Program-made: the position numbers and the translations under genes
Notes under the pieces: generated by a model
Database searches by the model: none
What the model was told of the DNA's origin: nothing
Seen by the model: the letters and a program-made list of their open reading frames with translations, nothing else
Shown here: piece by piece, positions 22,399-34,300 of the stretch
Numbering within the stretch: the stretch's first letter is position 1
Layout of the letters: each line of letters begins with the position of its first letter
Assembly: GCA_000310025.1 (NCBI GenBank)
Contig: FN649759.1
Span: 465,338 to 529,337 of the forward strand
DNA: 64,000 bases
Source of the DNA: Ectocarpus siliculosus
Lineage: Eukaryota; Sar; Phaeophyceae; Ectocarpales; Ectocarpaceae
Reading direction: 5' to 3'

Positions 22399-25300
22399 AT
22401 GACGGACAACGCAGAGATCCTCGAGCCCCAGGGCGATCACCACGCCTGGTTCTCCCTGCAGCCTTTCCTTGAGGCCGGGAAGTGGTCATCCACGCCGGGC
22501 ACCTACTTGTGAGATTTTTGTCTCTTCATCTGCAGGCGTTGTTGTAACATGTTGCAGAGAGCCCAGCAGTCCAGCGGCTGCAGTGCAAGAAGGATGATTG
22601 TTGGGTGAGTTGGTGCAAGTGCTGCTTTCGTGTGGGCAGGTTGTGCCTACTCTGCGGTACGCTCGTTCTGCTGTGGGCGCGCTGCTGCTGCTGCTGAAAG
22701 AAATGCACGGCACCCCCGTTCCGTCCACTGCCGTCGATTCTGTTGTTGCTTGTCCCCTGCCACAGCAAGGAGATGAAGGAGAAGAACGGCGGCGCGCCCA
22801 TCTACAAGGCCCATCCCGGCCTCAAGGTCATCACCATTACGGACCATGCTTCCGGGAAGTGGTTCTTCAATCAGCCGGACACGGTCTTGGACCGCCAGGC
22901 AAGGGAGGAAAGGAAGGAAGTAGGCTAAGGGCTCGGAGGTGAAACGGAGAATCAGCGGTTTGGTTTTACCTGTTGCACTGCTGCTGCTGTACATCTTGCG
23001 CTGCCGCTGCTGTAGCTGTTGCGCTGCTGCTGTAGCTGTTGCCCTTCTGCAGTAGCTGATGCACTGCTGCTGTAGCTGTTGCACTGCTGCTGCTGCTACT
23101 GCTGCTGCCTCCGTGTCGTTCCCGCTTCAGAAGTATTCCGACCGTCAACCATTGCGTTGACCAAGTCGTTACATACTGAAGGGAGAGAGAGTCTGGAAAC
23201 GTTCTCCGCATCACCGATGTCGTACAGATCACCTTTCTCGGGAAAACTACCCCGATCGCGAGATCGCATACATATATATGCATACAAGGCGTCCCTCCGG
23301 AGTGGGGTAAAGAGAGCACCGCGGCAAGGGGTGATGCAAGAACATGCAAAACGCTACCAGCAGAGAAACGACAGCAGTAAATACCAACGCATAGATTCGA
23401 ATCAAAGGATTCGCGGCAGGTCGGCGCGAGCTTATAATATTTTCGACGGTTTTCTGGATTTTGTTTGGTTGAAAGCCCGTAGCCGCGCGGATGGATGAGT
23501 ATATGTGCATGCCGACCTCCCGACCTCTGGCTCGGCAGTCTGTACGGGGATGTGTGCACTGCTCTGCATCTCTGCTGACACCGCCACGAGCTTTTTCATC
23601 GATACTCTAAAGAGATTCCTCTGGAGGATTTTTGCTGCAAAAAGAACTAGTTTCTGGATTTTTGGGTTGAAAGCCCGTAGCCGAACGGATGGATGTGAAA
23701 ATATGTGCATTGCATTTTGGCCGGCGTGCCGGCCTCCTGACGTCGGGCTCGGCGGTCTGCACGGAGATGTGTGCACTGGGACCTTGGAGCAAACATATTT
23801 TCTGTCGGAGCGTTGGATGAGAAGGGGGTGAAGACGGATCTACTTTCGGCTCCTCCGGCCCTGCGAAGCCGGAACCTGTCTTTCCCCATATCAACAGCAG
23901 AGGTCCCTCAAGGGAATGCTGTCGCCGAACGCGGTTTCAGGACCGTCATCGGTGCAGCACGTAGTCTCATGCTTGGAGCTCCGCACCTACCGCGTCAACT
24001 GTGGGCGGAAGCCGTGAAGGCCGCCATTTACATCAAGAACCGCACACCTACTGACGTCCTGGACGGCAAAGCACCACTTGAGGTTTGGGAGGACAAACCA
24101 CTCGGCAGCTTGAAGCACATGCATGAGTGGGGGTCTGTAGCGTTTAAACACGTAGAAGCTCGCTCGCGAAACGATACGTTTTCTGCCAGGGCCAAGAAGT
24201 ATTACATGGTGGGATACAATACAACCAGCAAGACGTGGCGGCTATGGGACCCGGCGGAACCACTCAAAATTACAAACTCTGCTGAAGTGTCATTCCGCGA
24301 GGTAGATGCCCGCGACGTCGCCCGCCCCATGCACGGGTCTGACCCATTTCCCGAACAAGGCCAGATTTTCCAGCCCGGCATCATCACTACTGGGGCCGAG
24401 ACAAAAGACGAGGAACCAGAACTAGCAGAAACGAACGACGGACCGGACGAAGAACCACCCGCGGTGCGCAAAAGCGGTCGTACGACAAGGCCGCGGGACC
24501 GTCTGAACCTGTTTACGACGGAGCAGGTGTTCGAAACGGAATACGCGCTGGTGATCGGAGGTGAGATCGGGAACCTTGGTCAAGGGATACCTGGCCAACT
24601 AGGATACATGCCCGCCGATCCACCGAACTACCGCGCAGCGGTCAACGGACCAGATGCTGTTGGATGGATGAAAAGCATGGAGGAGGAGAATCGCTCCTTG
24701 CTAGACCACGACGTTTATGAGTGGGTCGATCCCCCGTGCGATGCTCAAATCATCCCGTCAAAATACATCTACAAATGGAAGTACAACGAGGCCGGCATCG
24801 CTGTGCGACAGAAATCGAGAATCGTAGTGCAAGGATTTTACGAAGCTGAGACCGGAACCGACAAGGCTGCACCGGTAGCGTCTCTCCAAGCCGTCCATCT
24901 GATAGTTGCGCATGCAGCCAAGAATGGACTTGTTCTTCGCCAAGCCGACATCAGGACGGCGTTCCTCCACGCGAGGATGGAACCGAGATCGAAACCAGTG
25001 TACGTCATTCCCCCGGAAGGATTCTCGTGCGACAGCGGGAGAGCCAGGCAAGTCTGGAAGCTCAGAGCATGGCTTTACGGGTTGCGTTTTTCCCCAAAAG
25101 GCTGGTGGGGCACTCTGCACGACTTTCTCCTGAAGATCGGATTTGTTGAGAGCACCGCTGAACCGTGCTTGTACATCCTGGACGACGGAGATGTGCTCCT
25201 TCTCGTTTATGTGGATGACATTCTGCTGACCGGGGAGGGCGAGAACAAAGTGCTGAGCATAGTCGATCAGCTGAATGAGCGTTTCGAAACGGTGGACCTG

Positions 25301-28300
25301 GGAGGAGCCAGATTCCTACTCGGTATGGGAATCAACCGAGACAGAGCCGCAGGGACGATTCTTTTGGAACAGGAAGCGTATACCAACGCAGTGTTGGACA
25401 AGTTCGGCATGGCCGACGCGCGTCCGACGACATCTCCGTCTGAGGCTGGACCGGTGTCCGTCTTGGAGGACGAGGTGCTGTCAGCGGAGGATACCACATA
25501 TTTCCGCTCCGCCACAGGCTCGCTTCTATATCTCAGCAGGTGCACAAGGCCCGACATTACTCACTCCGTAATGGTTCTGACGCGGAGTATGGCGAAACCA
25601 GGTCCGAGGGCGATGCAGAAACTCAAACGCGTACTCAGGTACCTGAAAGGTACGATATCAATCGGTGTACGCTACGGCGAGGACGCCGGAGATGGAAACG
25701 TCATTACGGCGTTTGTCGACTCAGATTTTGCAGGCGACCTAGACAAGGGCTACTCCACCACGGGAGTCGTGTTGTACTTCGCTGGTGGACCGGTGGAATG
25801 GACATCATCCAAGCAGACGGTGGTGGCGACCTCTTCCGTTGAAGCAGAGTTCGTGGCTTTGTCGAAGGGGTGCAACATCATCAAGTACTTCCGCCACCTG
25901 CTGGACACCATAAATCAGACTCAGGAAGAAGCATCCGTGGTGTGGGAGGACAACTCGGGAGCTCTAAAATTAACTCGTAGCTTCCGTATCACCCCAAGGA
26001 CGAAGCACATTGACGTAAAGTTTCACCACGTAAGGTCGCTGGTAGCTGATGGAGTCGTAGACGTGAAGCAAATATCGACGTCGCTTCAGAAAGCGGACAT
26101 TTTTACGAAAGGGCTAAACCCGTCGGAGTTTCTCCGCGCCCGTGGCATGCTGTTAGGAGTTTGATCACCTCCCCTCTTCTTCGTAATCAGACTTTATGTC
26201 TTGAGGGTTGGATGGTGTATGTGTGTGTATATGTTAGAAGAAAATTCGGGAGATTTGTGTCGAAGGAAAATAAATCGCTGCTGATGCAACGCAGCTGAGA
26301 AAGGCAAAACAATTGATATTGAGTCAGAAGTTCTTAAGATAGCATTGTTTTGAGAGGACATGGATATTGTTTTCGAGAGGACATTGAGAGAGAATTGGAT
26401 CTGATGCATTGGTACTAGAATGACGTAGTTCTTGAGAGGACATGTTGGAGTAATTGCGGTACAAGAACGACTCTATTCTACTGCATGGGTTTATGCGGTA
26501 TTGTGAAGGCGTTGCCAAGTCTGTAACCGTCAGGTGAAGACAGCTTGGGCGTCTGTGTGGATAATAATATCACTCTGTGTGTTTGCCTACCTAACCTCGC
26601 ATCACATGCCAGCTACTTTGTAGCCACAGCTGAAGGAATAGCTGTACAGCAACTGCAGTGACAGTGCTGTTGCCTCAACACTCAGCATCTCTGCTAACAC
26701 TACCACGACATATACATTGCTCTACTGCTGCTGGAAACTACATATATACTTGGGGCTGACTGTGTGTAGTTCATTCAGCAGTCGGACTCAATCATGGCCT
26801 CATGGGAAGGAAAGGGAAAGGGAAGAAAGGAAGCCGAGAACGACGATGGAGGAGGAAAACCATGGAGGAGTGGAAGAGAGCAAAGGGTTTGAGACAGATG
26901 ACCTTCCCCAAAACAAGAAACGTAGGGGGAGAGCTATCCAGAGATTCTTGTCAAGATGAGGATCAGAATGATGGTAGCGAAAACAAGCAGGATAATGGTG
27001 AAAGTACTCCTAAACGAACTAGAGTACAAGGTAACAGCCTTGGTAGACGCGTCCAGTTTTCTTCTGTTGCCGCTGTTTCTGTCTCTGTACTCCTAAACGA
27101 ACTAGAGTACAAGGTAATAGCCTTGGTAGACGCGTCCAGTTTTATTCTGCTGCTGCTGTTTCTGTCTTTGATCCGAAGGATAGTTTAGCCTCCCCCATGC
27201 TGCCCCCTCACGGGGTCGCAGTTCATGGCAGATAGAAGTGTTTTGTGTTTTCGACCGCACTAAGACCGACGTTTTTTCATTGGTCAGCCGGTTAGCGCGG
27301 TCGATGCTAATAATAAGGACACACACACCCTCGAAAGGGCAACGAAGAACAAACTATGTATACATGTGGGTTTCCAGCGTGCGAACAGTATCAGGTAGTG
27401 ACCGTAGCATCGTGATGTCTCGAGAATTCGGTAGGCATGAGGCGAGATGATGAGACAGACAGCAGTCCAGAACATCTCCCTCCCCCGTATGACAGGCATG
27501 ACAGACCTGAACAGACTCTTTTCTATGATATAGATGGATTCGTTGTGTCATATTAAAAGAAAAAAAAAACGAGTTGGAATTGCTTCGGTTTGTACCGCCT
27601 TTCTGCATGTACGCTGGGAACGCTACTGCTGCTGTATTACATTTTCCCCACACGTATACATACGCGCTCGCTCCACAGCCGATCTCAGATCTGACAGCTG
27701 CCGCGCCAACGCTCCGCTGATGTTGTTGGCATGTTGTGTTGACACAGGGTTCAACATCAGATCAGAAACAGCTTGTCACCGCGTACGTTTTTGGTTGAAG
27801 CTGACGTCTTCTGTCGGGCTGTTCGACACGACAGCCCGACTCTACCCGACAGCTGACGCGACGATGGACAGAATCAGTGCGTGGTATTCTTACAGCCACA
27901 GGAAAAATCTGGAGACTGTGAGGAAGACTTTACAAATCTATAGATAGTCTTATGTATGTCCTCAAATTACCTCTCACAAACATACCCGAATGGGTAGTCT
28001 TTCTGTGTGTGTTTTTATTATTCCTTAATACCCCGATCATCTATGCCCTTCAGATCACCTCTCGCAAACATACCCCGATCACCATGTATGTCCTTCAGAT
28101 CACCTCGGGAAAAGTTACACCGATCGATCACCAATGCCCTTGTCATACCCGATCACGAGGGACATACCACTCGAAAGAGCTACCATATATGCATATGCAT
28201 AGCTCGATCTGCAGGGATCTGATCTGTCCTATGTATGCATATGTGTGCTACTATGCATAATCCGTCCAGAGAATCTGAGCTCCTTGCCAGACAAAGGGTG

Positions 28301-31300
28301 ACTTGGCTTCAGTATTCGAAGATGAGCAGTGTCCCCAAAACATGTGGGGACAATTTTCATGCAGTACGGGCCCGGAGATAAGAAACGGCGAGTTTGGGTC
28401 GAGCCTCAATCCCTTATTTCGGGTCCAAGGACCCAGCCGAAGTCGTCCGTTTTCTTAAAAGGCGTTCTTCTTCCTCTGGAACGTCGCATCCTCCCAATCC
28501 TCTTATTTCTCACTTCGTATATTTTCTTATTTGGCTAAAGAATACAACACACACAACAAACGGTCATCATGCCGCTGAACCAGAAAGAAACTCGGTGTAG
28601 ACTAGCCGTTGGTTGGGGCGAAGTAACCACTCTCTCCCTCCTACCAAAAGAAAGCACTGTTGTTCAGCATGATAGGGGGGGTGGAAACATGAAGGAGCAG
28701 CGGTGGGACGGTTCTTATTGGGCACGCTCCTCCAGCTACCCCTTGTTTGTTATTGGGACGTTTCTTACGTTGTGACCGAGAGTGACCTGTGTTTCTTAGC
28801 CCTTTTTCCTTATTTTTCGTAAAAAATTGAGCCTATTTTTCTTATCAGAATTTTTCTTAGCTGCGGGCCCGTACCGTTCTGCAGCCAAGTCAGCAATTTT
28901 CCAGTACCAGGCGATGCACAGCAGTTTTACCGAGAGGGCTCGCGGATTCAAATTCTGGAAGCACTGTCACAAACTGGACGAGATCGGGGGGGGCTGTTAT
29001 CTGCCGTATGTGGTGTTTCAACTATGATTTAGTTTGGCATAATATAACCAATACACCGTGTATTACTTCGAAGTACACCTTTTTCATGGGGGGTTTTAGA
29101 CTGTGATACTTTCGTATTGTTATACACATAATCCCATACACACGTCTTAGTACGACGATATATGGTTTTTATACTACTGTACTGTACATAAAGCCTGCCA
29201 GGTTACAATAAGGAATATATACTCTACTATACCCATAATAAATTCTACACAATAAACGCCTTGAAAAAACTGGATTACGCGCCCAAAAAATGGCGGGGCA
29301 GGTAGCCGTGCTTCCAGATTTTGAATTCGCGAGCCCTCGGTTTTACGACCTTCTTGTAGCAGCCTGGCAGCATTGCTAGATACGGCGAACTCGATTGGAC
29401 TCGCGCGACTTTCTCCGAAACACGCAGCGTCGTGGAGACTGGAGACGACGGCATTACGTAATGCACCAACCCCGCCGCTTTGATTCAGTTCGTGGAAGCA
29501 TAACGACTGCTGCTGTGACTACGGTACGCGTGTATTCATACCGTTCCCAACAATGCCCCGTTCGAGAGGATGCATATATGTGTTGCAGTCCTGATCTTTA
29601 CAGCAGAGGGAGATGGGGGGCACTTGCTGGACGCGGGATCATTTGAATCAAATCGCGAAACACTGAGAAATCAGACAGCCCTTGCCTGTTGAATTTTTTC
29701 TTGGACGATCTTTTTTGAAAATATGCGTACAAACACAGAGGACTTTCCCTCTTGGAGAGCGAGTTTCCGCTCTACAAAAGTCTAGATATTATTCCGATCG
29801 ATAGTGGCTGGTTGCAACACACAAGTTGCTGACCATCATGGCCTTCGCAAATGTGAACTCCTTCCAACTTGACTCCTCCCAACATCTTCCTCTCCTACAC
29901 CTACATGCTGTACCTTCTCAGGAATGTACACACGCGTGTAGTCGGACACATGAAACGGCCGCCATATTCTCCTTTTGAGCCTGTTCCCCACCGGGGTGAT
30001 ACCTGATTCCATTCCGAAGCATACCTGCGCGTCTATCTGCGATGTTGACGACAATCGTGTGAGAAAACGGCAATGAGTCAACCTCGGACCAGGAAACGGC
30101 CCGTGTGAGGCCCACTGTTTCGATTGAGCCTGCCTTTTGGTGGCCCCGAATCTTTGTCTCTCGTTCGCCCTCCCTTCCTGCCTGTCTCGCCCGTCCCCCA
30201 CTCTGCAACGCTCCGTCCCCTCGAGGACAGTCAAACGTTGCAAAAACATGAGTAACCCCCCCCCCCCCCTCTTGGCGTCACCCCCCAATCCAGAAAGGAC
30301 AACGATTTGGCCCTCTCAAGTGCAAAGAAGAGTACCTCGGGAAGGGGCTTCCGGCCCTAGTGACCAACGCCATGGAGAAGCACGAAGGCGCCCGGGACTA
30401 CATAGTCGCCGTGTTGCGCGAGAGGTTGGCAGCCACAGACACCACGCTCGAGCACGCCACCGCCAATTTCTACAAGGACCTCTGGGCGAACGGTGAGGGC
30501 GAAACGGGCGTGTGGGTTGTTGGTGTTGTTGTTATCACTGAAGTTGTCGTCGGTCGTGGTTTAGCGGTGCCGTTATGTGTCATACAGAAGTTTATTGCCG
30601 ACGTGTTTATTTTTTCTGGTATCGTGTTTGTTTGCTGTCATTTTGTTCCTTGTGTGTTTTTCAACCACGGACCCCCCCCCCCCTAGACCCCTAGAGTTTT
30701 GATTTTGCATCCCGAAATGTTTGATCTCCCCCCACCCCCCCCCGGTGTTCTGCCATCGGGGTTGGGTTTTCGTCGCTTGGCAACGACGTTGTAAAACAAG
30801 CCGCCCCCCCCGGTGTTTGCCATCGGGGTTGGGTTTTCGTCGCTTGGCAACGACGTTGTAAAACAAGCCCCCCCCTCGGTGTTTGCCATCGGGATTGGGT
30901 TTTCGTCACTTGGCAACGACGTTGTAAAAGAAGCCAATTCACTTCGTGAACTCGGCAACCAGGTTACCGTTTTTTTTTTTACCTCTGTTTTTTTTTTTTG
31001 GCGGTAACCATAATGGTGGTCGAGTAGATCATGTTGTGCGGGGTGGAGAAACCTCACTACGCGCAAGGCGGATGATCGCACCACGTTGTGTTAAAATGGT
31101 CAAGCATCCTCGAGGCAGCTACACAGTGCTTATAACTGTCTCTGGAAGTGAACGCACCAGAAAATAAATTAAGTCATACGCAGCTGTCATCCGTACGCAA
31201 GGAAGTAAGCACAAGATGCCGAACACCCTTAGCAGGATGCAGCTCACCCTTCATGCGACTCGCCGAATACCTCACGGTGCTTCGCGCTTGGTGATGTGAG

Positions 31301-34300
31301 AGCCTGGTCCGGTGAGAACCCGGCGTGCTCCGTCCCGGCTTTGTAGGGATGCGAGGTCAATGGTCTAACGACTACGGCATGCACGACTATGAGTACCCCC
31401 CCCCCCCCACCCCCCNNNNNNNNNNNNNNNNNNNNNNNNNNNNNNNNNNNNNNNNNNNNNNNNNNNNNNNNNNNNNNNNNNNNNNNNNNNNNNNNNNNNN
31501 NNNNNNNNNNNNNNNCGGGCCCCCCGCCTTGGGCTCCCCCCCCCCCCCCCCCCCCCTCTAACCCCGCTTGTTTTTCGTACCCCCAGGTATGGGAGACTAC
31601 ACCACTGTGTATGATCTCTTTTTGCAGCAGTCGTACGCCTTCGTGCTAGAGTGGATTTTCGGCATGGGGGAGGAAGGCGGCCAACCCCTCCCTCCGTACA
31701 AGGACTTCCTCACTGTGAACCCTGCCGATCTCTCCGTGTGAGTATTTTCAGTTGTAGCTTTGCCAACTGGAGGGTCTCTCGCCGTACTGGTGTACCCTCT
31801 GCTGGTTAATGGTTGCCATTGCACACTTTCTTCTGCTTTCAATACAACCGCAGGAGGAACAGTAGGCCTTTCTGTCAGCTCTTGTGTGTCCTTCCTCTTG
31901 TATGACCCCGGCTGATATGACGTGCACGTACGCCTATTGGTGTGTGGACTGGCGGGGCGGAGTAAGCGGGACGAACACACCCACGCAAGCACCCTGCACG
32001 CTGGAAGCATCGCGAAGGGAAACCCATAAGTGTGACCTCCGATCGGAGCCCTTAGTTCGAGCAGCCTAGACCACAGGCTGTTCGGTAAACGAGTGCCCAT
32101 AAATAGCACCAACGGACGGGAGAAATCGTGTTTTGCACCCCCCTCGCGGTCGATGGTCTTAACAACGAAGGCACACAAAGAGCGTGAGTATTCCACCAAT
32201 GCTGACGTTCTCCTTCCGTCACTTGCTGTTGCAGGCTGATCGGGCTGGAGGTCGACACCCCCGTGGCAAACCTCGTGTCCATGGTGGCTCAGGCCGTCGC
32301 GGGCGGCGTATCCTCGGAAGAGAAGGCCTCCATCGAGGTCCTTCTGGAGGCCATCCGCTCGTCCAAGATGTGGCCGTCCTTCACCAAGATGCTCGAGGAG
32401 AGCGGGGTAAGCGCGCCCCCCGCGCCGCGCGAATGATATTTTATTTTGACAGCATTGGTCGACGGCACGTGGCTTTCCGTCGGCCACCAGTATTCGGCGC
32501 CGTCCTTGGTGTTTCCCTCTCTTTTTCTCGATGCCTTGTTGTGGGAATTTGGCGACGTGTTGACGCACGCGACAACCGCACTATGTCGAGAGCTGTACAC
32601 TTGTTACCTCGCCAACCACTTGGAGAAAATATCACGCAAGTAACCGCCCGGCCCCCGCGTTTACACCCACACGTCATGCTTGCGTTCGAACGGAAACCCA
32701 GCTGCCCACGCAGGACATGGATAAAATGTTCATGTTCTTCTCGGGCTTCCAGTCATCCTCGGCCCTGGCCAAGAACATGGAATACTGCGTCGGCTCGCTC
32801 GCGGCGAACCCGGATTTCCTGGCGGAGCTGAGGGCGGAACTCGACGGCCAGGTACAGCAGTGGTAGCGACTTGGGCGTAAAAGAGAGATTATGAAAGAGA
32901 AAAGTATGGGTTCAAGAGGGTAAACCGTGTTCTGTGCCGGCCGAGGGACTTTCCACATATATTTTCTAAGATACGGTTTAGAAGAAAATCGTTTTGTGGC
33001 TTGTCCCCTCTGTAAAAGCCTCTGCTGTAGGTATCAATTGCAACCTTCATTGCAACCAAAAATGGCTTTTACGCGTCTCGCAGGCAGCGCCCCCTGTAAC
33101 GCTGGCTGAGGAGAGACCGCAATAATTGGTGGGGTGTATCGTACTGGAGACCGCGTGCCTTATCCACCATCTGAGCTAGCCCCACACTCTGGTATTATTT
33201 ACCCAGCTGAAGCAATGTGAGATGTATTGAGGGTGGCAACCGTGGCTCCGTAACGCGGACTAACCCGCGGCCGCAAACCCTGGCCCCAGAAAACCAGCAA
33301 CCTCATCCAGGGTTACGGAAGCACTCGACGAAAAGTGTTCCAACCCATTACCAGAAGATATTCAAACAATTGCCGCTTTAAGATTGCGGCCCAAATCGCT
33401 TGTCCGGGTTAGTACGAGCGCGCACCGAGGTTTTGCCGTGTGAGCTCGCACGATCATTGCCTTGGCAACAAGGATCGCAATACCCCAGGCTGGCTGCACG
33501 AGATGTCACGCTCCTTGGACCGATTTTCAAAGCCTAAGGGCTCTGCAGGAAACGTCGGTGGCGGTGCCCAAAATGGCGGCGTTGGAACCGTCTCTCTCCT
33601 TCGAGAGGTTTTCCGAGGGCGTATCACTTGACGTGAGCATCCTCTTCGTCGTGGAACAATCGGGTTTCAAAACTCTGTCCTCTGGGGGTGATGTCTTCGG
33701 CAGCCCACGGGTGGTTGCCTTTGGCATGGTACATATGAAACGAATCCTTTTGGGCCGCCATTCCGACGCGCGTGTCTTCATCGCCGTCGCCCTCCTTTTG
33801 TTTTGTTTCATCGAGAGAGAAGGAGCTGACGATCAAGTCGGTGTCCGATGCGAAGCGCTTCCCCCTCCTGGACAGCTTCCACTGGGAGATCCTCCGCCTG
33901 TACCCCGCCCCCCAGTTCTTCTTCAAGACCGCACAGATGGATCTTGTGGTGCCCACCAGCTCGGGGGCAAGGTACCAGGTGAGTAATGCCCGCGTGCGCT
34001 GCTTGCATTTGTAGCGGATCTTCGTGGTACCCGCATGCCCACCGGGGACCATTGAACAGCAGTCGCGTGGTGCCTCGGCGTCTCGGCGTAGCCTAAAATT
34101 TGCTCGGCATGTCGGCATGGCCTAGAAAGCGGTTCGGTTCCCGCGATCCGCAGTCCTTGCTAGGCTTCGCGCGTCTGTGATGGTGTTTCGTAGTCGCGTG
34201 TGGATTGGGGATCTTTGAAGCGATCATGGGATGCCTCAGCACGCCCTACAGAATCGCGTTGTTTTTTGTGGATCCGTCCGTGCGAAAAGCCGCGCAGACC

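Larger units (their letters stand above)
26165..27330 (+). mobile_element. 3' region of the copia fragment (polypurine tracts and putative 3' LTR)
   Basis: After the RT/RH stop, GAGAGGACAT-type purine tracts occur three times (26353, 26374, 26436). The last is followed at once by TGTTGGAGTAATTGCGG, a typical TG-start of a copia LTR. The LTR end could not be placed because the 5' LTR is missing. The region also holds an 83-bp tandem duplication and a piece shared with 14455-14560. Confidence 0.45.
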
